Positions 28,186 through 37,459 of a stretch of DNA of 64,000 nucleotides are shown here, piece by piece. The position numbers were made by a program, and so were the translations under genes. The notes under the pieces were generated by a model. The model worked only from the letters and a program-made list of their open reading frames with translations, was not told the origin of the DNA and ran no database searches. This DNA comes from Paraneptunicella aestuarii (GTDB lineage: Bacteria > Pseudomonadota > Gammaproteobacteria > Enterobacterales > Alteromonadaceae), in NCBI RefSeq assembly GCF_019900845.1, contig NZ_CP074570.1:3472001-3536000 (forward strand), written 5' to 3'. Numbering within the stretch: position 1 is the first letter of the stretch; the number at the start of each line of letters is the position of its first letter.

Positions 28186-28448
28186 AAAAGCCGCAATCTC
28201 AAAAAAACGAAACTGCGGTTAACATAGTGCCATAACATAGGTGTGCCGTAAGGCGAAATAAGCTCAAAATTAACGTACAAGCTTACGCCTTGTAATGTCT
28301 TCTACGTTAGAGGCTTATTGGATAGATGAGCGAACTTAATATTATTTCGGTTAATTTCTGTTAATTTGGATTAACCCACATACAAGGAGCACCTTTCTGG
28401 CAGCTAGCCCTTGTACTAATCACATTAGTTCAACTCACCTCAAAACGA
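28186..28448 (-). ncRNA. Candidate structured RNA or long 3'UTR with terminator
   Basis: On the minus strand, CCGCAGTTTC / GAGATTGCGG forms a 10-bp stem (two G-U pairs) at about 28191-28218, followed by CTTTTTGTTTTT, a clear intrinsic terminator. Upstream in the same transcript are a bulged 12-bp hairpin (AAGGCG+TAAGCT at 28250-28264 against 28280-28291) and a 7-bp hairpin (TACAAGG 28381 / CCTTGTA 28409). The DUF465 gene ends at 28449, 230 bp upstream of the terminator, so this may be its 3'UTR or a separate small RNA. I recognise no known RNA family. Confidence 0.4.
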
Positions 28449-28691
28449 TTAAGCTTGTTTCTTTAGCATATCGAACATTATGTCTTTTAAATACAGACGC
28501 TTCTTTTTCAGGTCTTCAAGATACATGTCAGAAGTATTTTCAGTGCCATTTTCAATTCGGTGGATCTCGTGATCGATCTCATCATATTCGTTATGCAAAC
28601 GATGAAAGTGATTATCGCTCATTTTCAATTCATGAATTTTGTCTTTATATTCAGGTAATTCGTTAGCGAGGCTGTGGTTGGAAACGGGCAT
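28449..28691 (-). CDS. YdcH / DUF465 family small protein
   Basis: This is an 80-residue soluble helical protein. The DUF465 pattern is present: FHRLHNEYDEIDHEIHRIE in the middle and a Lys-rich end LEDLKKKRLYLKDIMFDML. These proteins are common in proteobacteria, and their function is unknown. The start is certain: GGAGG lies six bases upstream of the ATG at 28691. It appears to be monocistronic and is probably followed by a long 3' structured region ending in a terminator near 28190. Confidence 0.88.
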   Translation of the reverse strand: MPVSNHSLANELPEYKDKIHELKMSDNHFHRLHNEYDEIDHEIHRIENGTENTSDMYLEDLKKKRLYLKDIMFDMLKKQA

Positions 28692-28939
28692 GATTGCCTC
28701 CTTAGTGGTTCATAATTTCAGTTAAAATAAGCAAAGAGTCAGAGTGTGCTTTAGAGCCTGAATTTATGCTCTCTAATAATAATGCTACACGCTGATTAAA
28801 AGGTTATTCCAAACTATCTGCGCCTAGTGTATCCAACCTGATTTGCCAATATTTTGATTTAGGTCATTAAATTCATCCTGAATTGAATGTTCGCAAACGA
28901 TAACTAAAAAATACTCCTGCTCTCTTTACCCGAAAGTTT

Positions 28940-29236
28940 TTATCCAGCTGATTTTGCTTTTTCCAACTTCACAATTTCGGCGGTTTCTTCTTTCAATACG
29001 GTTGCAGCATCCACACCTTTAAAGAGTTTCGCCACCACTTCTTTATTCTTCGACAACATGACCGATAATTGCTCCATCAATTTTTCGTCCAAATCAATTC
29101 CTTTCGCTTGTATATACTCAGCCAGGTTATCAGCCACTTCCAGCATCTTGTCGTATTTGTCAGCTTCTTTCTTATCTGTAGTGACCAACTTCTCAACCCC
29201 TTTATGCTCAACCACATACTTTGTAATAATAGCCAT
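28940..29236 (-). CDS. yebG: SOS-induced protein YebG
   Basis: YebG is a small LexA-regulated protein of unknown biochemical role. The product has 98 residues. It starts IITKYVVEHKGVEKLVTTDKKEADKYDKML, close to the E. coli protein in layout (KYVV, KKEADAYDKML, then helices). The variable C-terminus ends KLEKAKSAG. GGGAG lies eight bases upstream of the ATG. A perfect-spacing LexA box (29280-29295) sits 44 bp upstream of the start codon. The creA-like gene is directly upstream on the same strand. Confidence 0.92.
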   Translation of the reverse strand: MAIITKYVVEHKGVEKLVTTDKKEADKYDKMLEVADNLAEYIQAKGIDLDEKLMEQLSVMLSKNKEVVAKLFKGVDAATVLKEETAEIVKLEKAKSAG

Positions 29237-29279
29237 CGTCTATACTCCCGAATAAATTTGTTAAACAACTTAACACACA

Positions 29280-29295
29280 CTGTTTATTTGTACAG
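29280..29295 (-). promoter_or_regulatory. LexA (SOS) box of yebG
   Basis: Read on the minus strand the site is CTGTACAAATAAACAG, fitting CTGT-N8-ACAG exactly. It abuts the creA stop codon (29296-29298) and lies 44-59 bp upstream of the yebG ATG. Confidence 0.85.
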
Positions 29296-29742
29296 TTATT
29301 TTTTATATGCCTTACTACCATACAACGGGACTGTTGATATTGAGTTTTTAAAACTCCCCGTCGTCTCTTTAGTTGAATAGGCCAAATAAATGATAGTTTG
29401 ATTCTCTTTATCAAAAGTACGTCGAACTTTCAGTGATTTAAAAAGAATAGACTTTGAATCACGAAATACATGTTTTGGTTCTTCCAAATTCACCATCTGC
29501 TGTAAATTTTCCGGCAATTCACCTGTTTGACGACAAGCTATGGCCATGTTCGATGGGTCACTCAATGATAAATGCGCTTTTACCGAAGAAATATGACAAG
29601 TGATCCCTGGAATTTGAGGGTCATTAAACGAATCAACATCAATCGTTGTGGCGCTGAACAACCCGGTGCTAACAGAGTCAGAATCGGTACACGCTGCCAA
29701 TCCCAATAACACAGACAAAACCATCACATATTTTTTAAACAT
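29296..29742 (-). CDS. CreA-family lipoprotein
   Basis: The protein has 148 residues with a lipoprotein signal peptide, lipobox LAAC (Cys18). CreA features are IDVDSFNDPQIPGITCHISSVKAH, then AIACRQTGELPENLQQMV, then FKSLKVRRTFDKENQTIIYLAYSTKETTGSFKNSISTVPLYG. The two Cys of the mature part (TCH and ACR) align with the conserved pair of the family. Function is unknown; the E. coli gene lies in the creABCD locus, but this one is isolated. Read-through into yebG is possible, although the LexA box lies at its 3' end. Confidence 0.85.
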   Translation of the reverse strand: MFKKYVMVLSVLLGLAACTDSDSVSTGLFSATTIDVDSFNDPQIPGITCHISSVKAHLSLSDPSNMAIACRQTGELPENLQQMVNLEEPKHVFRDSKSILFKSLKVRRTFDKENQTIIYLAYSTKETTGSFKNSISTVPLYGSKAYKK

Positions 29743-30068
29743 CTCATTACCCCACTCAGAGACAACATCTCAGATAAAACAAAACTTAGAATACCTTTGA
29801 ATTCACACCAATATACATTACTAAAGGCTATAACAGCATGGCGCAGTTATGAACCCTTCTATACAAAATATCAGCTAAATTTTTACGTTTCGGCAATTAA
29901 GGTATTATCCTGCTGTTGACTTAAAATTATTTAGCTGCCTCAATAGACTGGGTTAGGCTTTGAACATGCCAATTGGCAAATTGAATACAGGACAAGATCT
30001 CATCTCATTTAAGGTGATGCTTTTCAGCTATAGCCTTGAATTGAGAATAGAGAGAACACAAAAATAGT
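29743..30068. other. Divergent spacer creA / lacI-type gene
   Basis: A TTGACT -35-like hexamer lies at 29916-29921 with a poor -10 region. No operator like those found elsewhere in this locus is present here. AT-rich, otherwise nothing recognisable. Confidence 0.35.
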
Positions 30069-31076
30069 ATGGCAACAATCAAAGAAGTTTCAGAATTAGC
30101 CGAGGTATCTCTGGCAACAGTATCTCGTGTGATTAACAACACTGCTCAAGTTAAACCTCACACTCGTATTCGTGTTGAAGAGGCAATGAAAAAACTGGGG
30201 TATCGTCCCAATTTTATCGCTCAATCCCTAGCGTCTAACAAGAGCAATACTGTTGGCTATGTGGTTCCTGAATTACACGGCTCTTTCTTTGGTTCCATGC
30301 TATCAGGTTCTGAGCACATCTTGCGTAAGTCATCAAAACACTTATTCATTTCTGCCGGTCACAGTAATCAGCAAGATGAGATAAACGCCATTGATTCTTT
30401 ACGCGACCGACGTTGTGACGCTTTGATATTACACCTCGAAGCAATTGAAGACGACTACTTGATTGAATTGGCTAAATCAGGTGTTAAATTTATTCTGGTT
30501 AACCGCCATATTGATGCTATTCCTCAGCATTGCATCGGTATTAATAATGTTCATGGCGGATATATTGCCACTAAAGCACTTATTGATCAGGGTCATACAA
30601 ATATCGGCTACATATCTGGTTCACTCTGGAAAGTGGATGCTGAGGAGCGTTTACAAGGACATAAAAAAGCACTACAAGAAGCCGGTATCCCATTTAATGC
30701 TGATTGGTTAAAGGAAGGGGATTTCCAAGCCGCATCCGGCTATGAACTCGCCAGTATTCTATTAGACAATCATCCAACACTCACCGCACTGGCTTGCGCC
30801 AATGATGAAATGGCTTATGGCGCTTGCAACGCAATTAGAGAACGAGGGTTGAGTATTCCCGAAGATATTTCAGTGATCGGTTTCGACGACATCGAATTTT
30901 CAGCGTTTACCTATCCTCGTTTAACCACGATTCATTATCCCACAAGAGAAATCGGCGAAATGGCGGCAAGATGGGTTTTGAAAAATGTCTATGGTCAAAA
31001 TCACGAGGTTTCTACAGAGATTGTTTCACCTTATCTGGTAAAACGTGACAGCATTGCTTCTCCAACAGAAAAGTAA
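30069..31076 (+). CDS. LacI/GalR-family regulator of the glucan locus
   Basis: The protein has 335 residues. The N-terminal helix-turn-helix is ATIKEVSELAEVSLATVSRVIN, followed by the hinge helix GYRPNFIAQSLASNKSNTVGYVVPEL. The sugar-binding periplasmic-like core contains LACANDEMAYGACNAIRERG, DISVIGFDDIEFSAFTYPRLTTI and ends near LVKRDSI. The gene is next to the laminarin genes, and LacI-type 14-bp cores occur at five places in this window, so this is the obvious candidate regulator. The inducer is probably a beta-gluco-oligosaccharide, which is inference. No operator copy is seen at its own promoter. Confidence 0.92.
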   Translation: MATIKEVSELAEVSLATVSRVINNTAQVKPHTRIRVEEAMKKLGYRPNFIAQSLASNKSNTVGYVVPELHGSFFGSMLSGSEHILRKSSKHLFISAGHSNQQDEINAIDSLRDRRCDALILHLEAIEDDYLIELAKSGVKFILVNRHIDAIPQHCIGINNVHGGYIATKALIDQGHTNIGYISGSLWKVDAEERLQGHKKALQEAGIPFNADWLKEGDFQAASGYELASILLDNHPTLTALACANDEMAYGACNAIRERGLSIPEDISVIGFDDIEFSAFTYPRLTTIHYPTREIGEMAARWVLKNVYGQNHEVSTEIVSPYLVKRDSIASPTEK

Positions 31077-31136
31077 TTTGCCAGCCAAAAGCGAAAATGA
31101 AAGGAATAAATCAAGAAGGGAAAATCGGGTGAAATT

Positions 31137-31202
31137 AGCAAGCATCTCTATTAACGAGTAATGCTTTCACAATCTCTGATACTGCACCGCGAGATGCTTG
31201 CT
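31137..31202 (+). terminator. 12-bp inverted repeat after the lacI-type gene
   Basis: AGCAAGCATCTC at 31137-31148 pairs perfectly with GAGATGCTTGCT at 31191-31202 with a 42-base loop. CCGTTGTTTT follows. It lies between convergent genes. The long loop makes it a weak classic terminator but a likely RNA structure. Confidence 0.5.
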
Positions 31203-31220
31203 CCGTTGTTTTAGATTAAT

Positions 31221-32783
31221 TTACTGACCGTTACCCAAAATATTCAGGTTATCAATAATATAGGTATCACTGCTAAATGAGTCAGGATCAATCAGAATGA
31301 TGATAGTGCTGACCTGATTATCACCCGTACCAGCATCAATTCTATCGGCCATTCTAAAGCGCAAAGTCTGCCATCCATTCGCGTGTTCAATAAATGCTTC
31401 ATATTTGCTGTGTCGTCCCGTTGGATAATTGCTCGGCGTTGCAGTGGCATTGTTCTCTAACTGAACCAAAATCTGCTTACCAATCAATGCCGGGTCAACA
31501 TTATTAATATCCATGGTAAAAGCCTTGTCACCGGAAACAAAAGCACCTGCGTTGGCAATAGCCGAAGTGTCAGCAGCAATCACATCCCATTGAGCTGAGC
31601 TATTACGCGTATAAACCAGTTCACCATTGCTGACATTGAATGTTCCGTCATTGTAGGTATAAGTGACCGCCGAGCTACCGTTAAAATCATCTAATACCGT
31701 TTCTACCGGATGATTCGGCTCAATAAATACCGGAACCGTCAAACTATGGGTACCACAGCTATTGGTTACTGTTACCGAAACATCCCCAGCCGTTGCACTG
31801 GCATAATCAACCGTTATGCTGTTACCTTGCCCCGACTTGGTAGCTCCAGCTGGAACCGACCAGGAATAAGTGCTTCCTGTACCGTTTTCGTCAATCACTT
31901 TATAGGTAGCCACCTCACCCGGTGCGACAATATGCGGCCCGTCAATAGAAGGCTGGCCTAAGTCGTAAACACGGACATAATCCACTTCCATTGCCACCGG
32001 AAAAATCGAGTCATCAGGCGTTCCGCCCCAATTGCCACCAACAGCAACATTCAACAAGAAATGATACTGATAATCTTCAAATGTCCACCAGGCAGGGTTT
32101 GCCATATCAGCCGGTGATTTTTTCGAATACAAAACGTCATCCAGATACCAGCGGATTTCGTTAGGCGTCCACTCCACCGCATAAGTATGGAAAGCATCAG
32201 ACCATAAATCAGGCTGACTTAAGATGTGTCCACCCGAAAAAGAATTATTCGGCCAGGCTTCGCCGAAATGAATAGTGCCATGAGCCAGCATAGACGCTTG
32301 CCCGGTTGATTCCATAATGTCGATCTCGCCACTCATTGGCCAACCCTGATCCGGATCGGTTGGTAACATCCAGAACGCAGGCCAAAGCCCCTGCCCTGCC
32401 GGAATTTTAATACGAGCTTCAAAGCGTCCATTTGTCCACTGTCCACCATTCGGCATATTAGCGGTACGTAAACGAGCCGAAGTGTAACCTTTGCTTCTTA
32501 CTCGCTCTTTTTTTGCTGTAATGCTTAATACGCCATTGCTAACAGTGGCATTTTGAGCCTTGTACCATTGCAACTCATTGTTACCCCAGCCACATAGCCC
32601 AATGTCGCAACCATCACCAATTTGTGCTTCCCATTTGGTGGTATCTAATTGAGTTCCGTTAAATTCATCACTCCAAACCAAGGTTTGACACTGTGCGGCA
32701 TAGGCTGTTGTAGTTGTAAATGCCAATGCAGCCGTTAATGCACTGATGATTGCTGTGCCCTTCAACACTTGTTGTTTTTTCAT
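31221..32783 (-). CDS. Secreted GH16 endo-beta-1,3-glucanase (laminarinase) with accessory domains
   Basis: The protein has 520 residues. The signal peptide ends near TTAYA-AQC. The GH16 domain at about 33-277 has the catalytic motif GEIDIMES with E153 nucleophile, D155 and E158 acid/base. Other GH16 features are GLWPAFWMLP and the C-terminal strand AMEVDYVRVYDLGQ. This is the endo-acting laminarinase type. Residues about 280-358 look like an Ig/PKD-type beta-sandwich (TGSTYSWSVPAGATKSG). Residues about 365-520 look like a carbohydrate-binding galactose-binding-like module (ETVLDDFNG to YIIDNLNILGN). GGAGAG lies six bases before the ATG. Two LacI-type operators lie upstream. It probably cuts laminarin outside the cell. 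Laminarin specificity is inferred from GH16 motifs and neighbours. Confidence 0.9.
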   Translation of the reverse strand: MKKQQVLKGTAIISALTAALAFTTTTAYAAQCQTLVWSDEFNGTQLDTTKWEAQIGDGCDIGLCGWGNNELQWYKAQNATVSNGVLSITAKKERVRSKGYTSARLRTANMPNGGQWTNGRFEARIKIPAGQGLWPAFWMLPTDPDQGWPMSGEIDIMESTGQASMLAHGTIHFGEAWPNNSFSGGHILSQPDLWSDAFHTYAVEWTPNEIRWYLDDVLYSKKSPADMANPAWWTFEDYQYHFLLNVAVGGNWGGTPDDSIFPVAMEVDYVRVYDLGQPSIDGPHIVAPGEVATYKVIDENGTGSTYSWSVPAGATKSGQGNSITVDYASATAGDVSVTVTNSCGTHSLTVPVFIEPNHPVETVLDDFNGSSAVTYTYNDGTFNVSNGELVYTRNSSAQWDVIAADTSAIANAGAFVSGDKAFTMDINNVDPALIGKQILVQLENNATATPSNYPTGRHSKYEAFIEHANGWQTLRFRMADRIDAGTGDNQVSTIIILIDPDSFSSDTYIIDNLNILGNGQ

Positions 32784-32910
32784 AGCAGCTCTCCGATTTT
32801 TTTGTCATTGATAAATGATTTTTAAAAATCAAAGCTCCTTGATTTTGTTATGGCTTCCGGTAATTCACTCATTTATCACTTTTATAATATTCATAGACTT
32901 CAACAATAAA

Positions 32911-32924
32911 TGTAAACGCTTTCA
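32911..32924. promoter_or_regulatory. LacI-type operator 1 upstream of the GH16 gene
   Basis: TGTAAACGCTTTCA is a 14-bp near-palindrome with the CG centre typical of LacI/GalR sites. It lies 128 bp upstream of the GH16 start. Confidence 0.7.
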
Positions 32925-33033
32925 TTTTCACTGGCAATTTTACGAAAACAACATGTTTGAATAAAAATAATTAAATCAGACAGGAATGAGAAAAACGAAT
33001 ACGGTAATAATAATAGCCATATATCGATCAAAA

Positions 33034-33047
33034 TGTAAACGCTTTCA
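33034..33047. promoter_or_regulatory. LacI-type operator 2 upstream of the GH16 gene
   Basis: This is an identical TGTAAACGCTTTCA, 123 bp from operator 1 and 251 bp upstream of GH16. Paired sites suggest looping by a tetramer, or control of two start points. Confidence 0.7.
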
Positions 33048-33070
33048 GCAGGGAATGTTAACAACTTGAA

Positions 33071-33115
33071 AAAAGCCGGAATATTGTGAACATGGAATCA
33101 ACGAAAACGGCCTTT
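33071..33115 (-). terminator. Possible terminator of the GH1-symporter operon
   Basis: On the minus strand AAGGCCG and CGGCTT can pair, with a 29-base loop and one bulge, followed by TTTTTTC. It lies just past the symporter stop at 33126. The stem is short. Confidence 0.4.
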
Positions 33116-33125
33116 GAGAAAACAA

Positions 33126-34439
33126 TTAAATCGCTTTGTGTATCAACTCCATTTTCTTGCTGTCCAATGCATAAGGCTTCATCACAAAAGCCACAGCAAA
33201 AAATGCGATCGCCGGGATAACCGTAAACGAAAAAAGAATGCCATGTTGAGTTAACAAGCTCTGTTCTACATCGGCTTGATAGCCATAGAAAGCTAATAAC
33301 CAACTGGCGATAGCGCCACCAAAAGCCAGCCCAAGCTTAATAAAAAATACAATTGTAGAGTAAACAACGCCAGTTAAACGATGACCGGTTTTCCAATGAC
33401 CATAATCCACCACATCCGCCATTTTTGCCCACAACAAAGGCGTTGCCATTTGCAGGAAGAAGCCCCAAAGCACATGGCAAATAAAGGCAAGAATCAACAT
33501 ATTATCTTGCACAAAATAGCTAGCAGCACTGACAACACCAGCAATAATCTGCAAGCTTCGATACAGTTTAATCTTGCAGATTCGCTTCGCCATCCAGGCG
33601 GAACAGGCACAACCAAGAATATTGCCTATCATTCCCAAAGTAATAAACGCAGTAATCAGATCTTCACGATGCAGGTAATATTTCACGTAATACACAGCCA
33701 AGGTATTACGTATCACCATACCGGTAAGCAATACCAGAGAAGCCAAACACAGTATTCGCCACTGCTCATTTTGCCACAGTAACGTTAAGTCCTGTTTCAA
33801 GTGTGTCTTTGGTTGCTCTGCATGAGTCACCCGTTCTTTGGTTCCCCAAAAGCAAACAAAAAACATCAACACACCAGCAGCACTCATCACCATCATGGTT
33901 AACTGATATCCTTTGGCTTTGTCGCCCTGCCCAAACCACTCCACCAACGGCAAGGTAAAAGCAGACACCAACAGCCCGCCCAGCATACCAAACACAAAAC
34001 GATAAGATTGTACGCTAACACGCTCTTCCAGCTCTTTGGTAAGCACGCCTCCCAAAGCGGAATAGGGAATATTAATGGCGGTGTAGGCAATCATCAGCAA
34101 GCCATAGGTCGCAAAGGCGTAGATGATCTTGCCATTATCTGACAGATCCGGTGTAGTAAAAGCCAAAACACTGATCAAGCCAAAAGGCACGGCCAGCCAG
34201 AGTAGATAAGGACGAAACTGCCCATGAACACTGCGAGTACGATCAGCCAAAGCCCCCATTAAAGGATCGGTCACCGCATCAAGAATACGAATAGAAAGGA
34301 ATAAAATACCAACAAGCGCGGGTGATAAACCAAAAATATCCGTGTAAAAATAGGCCAAAAACATCATCACCGTCTGAAATACGATGTTACTGGCAGTGTC
34401 TCCCAACCCGTACGCTATTTTTTCTTTGGCTTTTAACAT
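33126..34439 (-). CDS. GPH-type glycoside/cation symporter (MFS)
   Basis: The protein has 437 residues and about 12 membrane segments. GPH family marks are at the start (KEKIAYGLGDTASNIVFQTVMMFLAYFYTD), at RILDAVTDPLMGALADRTRS and at the GHWKTGHRLTGVVYST block. Such carriers import mono- or oligosaccharides, often glycosides, with H+ or Na+. It follows the GH1 gene by six bases, so they form one operon. It probably brings beta-glucosides or laminari-oligosaccharides into the cytoplasm for the GH1 enzyme. Substrate is inferred from context. Confidence 0.9.
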   Translation of the reverse strand: MLKAKEKIAYGLGDTASNIVFQTVMMFLAYFYTDIFGLSPALVGILFLSIRILDAVTDPLMGALADRTRSVHGQFRPYLLWLAVPFGLISVLAFTTPDLSDNGKIIYAFATYGLLMIAYTAINIPYSALGGVLTKELEERVSVQSYRFVFGMLGGLLVSAFTLPLVEWFGQGDKAKGYQLTMMVMSAAGVLMFFVCFWGTKERVTHAEQPKTHLKQDLTLLWQNEQWRILCLASLVLLTGMVIRNTLAVYYVKYYLHREDLITAFITLGMIGNILGCACSAWMAKRICKIKLYRSLQIIAGVVSAASYFVQDNMLILAFICHVLWGFFLQMATPLLWAKMADVVDYGHWKTGHRLTGVVYSTIVFFIKLGLAFGGAIASWLLAFYGYQADVEQSLLTQHGILFSFTVIPAIAFFAVAFVMKPYALDSKKMELIHKAI

Positions 34440-34445
34440 GATGAA

Positions 34446-35783
34446 TTAACATTTTCTGGACATCAGCATATCTCTGTACGCCTTCCCACTTAGCTTTAAA
34501 GTACGCTGCTGAGTCTCATAGTTAACATGAACGATTCCAAATCGCTTTTTATAACCTTCCGCCCATTCAAAATTGTCCAACAGGCTCCAGGCAAAATACC
34601 CTTGTACATCAACGCCTTGCTTTATTGCCGCTTCCAAAGCAAGAAGGTGCTGTTGAATATATCGCACTCGTTCAACATCGTTCACTTCCCCCTGTTGAAC
34701 TTCATCAACCATTGCCGCGCCGTTTTCAGTGATCATAAGCGGCGGCAGTGAATATCGATGATGTAACTGCAATAAGACATCGGTTAAGCCTTGAGGGTAA
34801 ATCTCCCACCCCATATCGGTCAATGGGTTTGGCTTATCAGAAATTGCTGCGAACCCGGAAACAGGGTCATGCTGATAAATTTCACGAGAATAATAGTTAA
34901 TACCGATGAAATCATTCTGCTGTGCAATCAGCGCTAAATCCCCGTCTTTAATCGGCGATTGATCAGCGGGAAATTGAGCTAATACTGATTCAGGGTATTT
35001 TCCTTGCAATACCGGCTGGAAAAACCACTGGTTCAGGCTTTCATCTGCCAACATGGCAGCCTTGACGTCTTGCTCAGCATCACTTGCAGGGTACGCAGGT
35101 GTGATATTCAGCACAATGCCATTTAAGGTATCGGGTGAATTTTGCTTAAGAACCTGTAACCCCAACCCATGAGCCAGCAACAAATGATGCCCAGCCAGCT
35201 TACCATTTTCACTGCCAACAATCCCGGGCGCATGTATGCCAATTTCATAGCCAAGATAGGCACTGCAAAATGGTTCATTAAAGGTGACATAAGAATAAAC
35301 TCGCTTACCAAAAACCTGAGTGATTTTATGAACATAGTCTTGAAAGCGGTATGCGGTATCGCGGTTTAGCCAGCCGCCCTTGTCTTCCAGATGTTGCGGC
35401 AAATCCCAATGATAAAGAGTAACAAATGGCTTAATCCCTAACGTATTTAACTCATCCAGCAAGTTCAGATAAAAATCCACGCCTTCCTGACGCAAATTCC
35501 CTGCCGCATCCATCACGCGAGGCCAGGAAATAGAAAAACGATAAGCATCCACTCCCAGTGATTGCAACAACGCCAAATCCTCACGCCAACGATGGAAGTG
35601 ATCACAAGCAAGATCACCATTGGAGCCATCGGCTATCGCCCCTTCACGTTGGCAAAAACGATCCCATATGCATTCTTCTCGATGAGCAACACCGCCTTCT
35701 ATCTGGAAAGACGCGGTCGCCGTTCCAAAGCAAAAATCGGGATGCAGTAAAGGAGAATGCGCAGGAATTTGAATATCCGTCAT
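34446..35783 (-). CDS. GH1 beta-glucosidase
   Basis: The protein has 445 residues from the ATG at 35783, no signal peptide, so it is cytoplasmic. The acid/base Glu is E170 in YVTFNEPFCS; the nucleophile is E353 in MITENGAAM. The N-terminal part shows FCFGTATASFQIEGG and the typical HWDLPQHLEDKGGW. It hydrolyses beta-glucosides and possibly short beta-1,3-gluco-oligosaccharides to glucose. A longer frame from TTG 35843 adds 20 unlikely residues, so the ATG that gives normal GH1 length is preferred. It is the first gene of the operon with the GPH symporter. A LacI-type operator lies at 35941, upstream. Confidence 0.95.
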   Translation of the reverse strand: MTDIQIPAHSPLLHPDFCFGTATASFQIEGGVAHREECIWDRFCQREGAIADGSNGDLACDHFHRWREDLALLQSLGVDAYRFSISWPRVMDAAGNLRQEGVDFYLNLLDELNTLGIKPFVTLYHWDLPQHLEDKGGWLNRDTAYRFQDYVHKITQVFGKRVYSYVTFNEPFCSAYLGYEIGIHAPGIVGSENGKLAGHHLLLAHGLGLQVLKQNSPDTLNGIVLNITPAYPASDAEQDVKAAMLADESLNQWFFQPVLQGKYPESVLAQFPADQSPIKDGDLALIAQQNDFIGINYYSREIYQHDPVSGFAAISDKPNPLTDMGWEIYPQGLTDVLLQLHHRYSLPPLMITENGAAMVDEVQQGEVNDVERVRYIQQHLLALEAAIKQGVDVQGYFAWSLLDNFEWAEGYKKRFGIVHVNYETQQRTLKLSGKAYRDMLMSRKC

Positions 35784-36187
35784 GATGTACCGGTTCTCTA
35801 TTTCATTCTTTAAACAGGTTCGAACGTCTTCGATCTTTAGCAATCAAGCAGCAATTAAGAAGCTAACAATCGGTTAACAATCGGCTTAAAGGCAATGACC
35901 AAAATGAACTAACGTTAAAGTTATCATATAAAACCAAAAATGTAAGCGTTTTCATCTGAGGATTTATTTGTTAAAGTTTGGTTAACTTAGGCGAATGACA
36001 GGCAAATATAACTACCTTTTAAACTCAATTATTCAATGTCTTCAGCAAGATTGAGAATGAAGGTTAAGGTGAAGCTTCCCTGCTCATACAAACATTGGGC
36101 TTACTCGCTATTAACATTCACAAGGGCGAGCAAGACACAGGCGAATTCAAATAGTGACCCCAGGGTCTTATCGAGAGGAATCACGAC
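35784..36187. other. Divergent regulatory region GH1 / FHS transporter
   Basis: The region holds operator 3 at 35941-35954. A 72-codon plus frame at 36036-36254 overlaps the real transporter start and is not credited. GAGAGGA at 36173-36180 is the transporter ribosome site. Confidence 0.4.
35941..35954. promoter_or_regulatory. LacI-type operator 3, GH1 / FHS transporter
   Basis: TGTAAGCGTTTTCA differs from operators 1-2 at two bases, keeping the CG centre. It lies 158 bp upstream of GH1 and 234 bp upstream of the FHS transporter, so it may serve both. Confidence 0.65.
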
Positions 36188-37438
36188 ATGGCGAATATCA
36201 GTGGTGCAAATATTCAAGCTCCCCAATCAGCCGAAAATGACGATACGGGCATGAGCAGTCGCTACGCTTTGATATCACTCACATCATTATTTTTTATGTG
36301 GGGCTTCATTACTGCAATGAACGATATCCTTATTCCCCACCTTAAAGGCGTATTTGAACTGAACTACACGCAAGCCATGCTGGTGCAGTTTTGCTTTTTC
36401 AGCGCATATTTTCTGATTTCCGTCCCTGCCGGACGATTAGTCGAAAAAATGGGCTACCAAAACGGCATTGTCATCGGGTTACTCGGAGCTGCCGCTGGCT
36501 GCATACTGTTTATTCCATCAGCCAAGCTGGAAACCTATTGGATGTTTCTGGCAGCACTTTTCGTACTCGCTTCAGGTATAACAATTCTGCAAGTAGCCGC
36601 GAATCCGCTGGTAGCTCTAATCGGTAAGCCCAAAACCGCATCCAGTCGCCTTAATCTAACCCAGGCATTTAACTCACTAGGAACCACTATTGCCCCGATT
36701 ATTGGCGGATTACTGATATTTGGTGCGGTTGAATCAAGCAATTCTGCCTCTGCTGATAGTGTCATCATTCCCTACATGGCATTAGCCGGCATTCTGGTAC
36801 TGCTAGCCTTCTTTTTCCGCTCCATTCCTTTGCCCCAAATTCGTCACACCGAACAGAAAGAGAGCGCGACTGACACAGGCTCACTCTGGCAGCATCGTCA
36901 TCTGGTACTGGGCACCGTTGGTATTTTTGTTTACGTAGGAGCTGAGGTCTCTGTAGGCAGCTTTCTTATTAGCTTTCTGGGTGAAGATCACATCGCAGGA
37001 TTAAGCGAAGCACAAGCTGCACATTATGTCGCTTACTTTTGGGGCGGTGCGATGGTGGGTCGCTTTATTGGCGCTTTTGTTATGCAATACATAGCAGCAA
37101 ATAAACTACTCGCCATTAACAGCCTTGTCGCAATACTACTGCTCTCTGTCGCAATTACAGGAAAAGGCAGCGTTGCCATGTTGTCTTTACTTGCTCTTGG
37201 GTTATGCAACTCCATCATGTTCCCCACCATTTTCACACTGGCAATTGCCAAGCTTGGCGTTCAGACCAGCCGAGGCTCGGGCTTATTGTGCCTTGCCATT
37301 GTTGGCGGAGCGATTGTGCCTGTTATGCAAGGAATGCTGGCTGACACCATCAGCATTCAAACCTCACTGATATTACCGTTGTTGTGCTACCTGTTTATCG
37401 CTTTTTATGGTTTCAAGGGTTATCGCACATCCCTTTAA
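36188..37438 (+). CDS. FHS-family sugar:H+ symporter (glucose/galactose GluP-like)
   Basis: The protein has 416 residues and about 12 membrane segments. FHS family marks: [45 protein letters not shown] near the N-terminus, where the conserved Asp and Asn are present, and [37 protein letters not shown] in the middle. Such carriers take up glucose, galactose or fucose. The start has GAGAGGA eight bases upstream. The GH3 gene follows 21 bp later, so they are one operon: GH3 releases glucose that this carrier imports. The sugar is inferred. Confidence 0.92.
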   Translation: MANISGANIQAPQSAENDDTGMSSRYALISLTSLFFMWGFITAMNDILIPHLKGVFELNYTQAMLVQFCFFSAYFLISVPAGRLVEKMGYQNGIVIGLLGAAAGCILFIPSAKLETYWMFLAALFVLASGITILQVAANPLVALIGKPKTASSRLNLTQAFNSLGTTIAPIIGGLLIFGAVESSNSASADSVIIPYMALAGILVLLAFFFRSIPLPQIRHTEQKESATDTGSLWQHRHLVLGTVGIFVYVGAEVSVGSFLISFLGEDHIAGLSEAQAAHYVAYFWGGAMVGRFIGAFVMQYIAANKLLAINSLVAILLLSVAITGKGSVAMLSLLALGLCNSIMFPTIFTLAIAKLGVQTSRGSGLLCLAIVGGAIVPVMQGMLADTISIQTSLILPLLCYLFIAFYGFKGYRTSL

Positions 37439-37459
37439 ATATGTAGGAGTTTCACATTC

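Noticed and set aside
36036..36254. 72-codon frame before and across the FHS transporter start
   Set aside because: It overlaps the real transporter, which has a good GAGAGGA ribosome site; its sequence is not protein-like.
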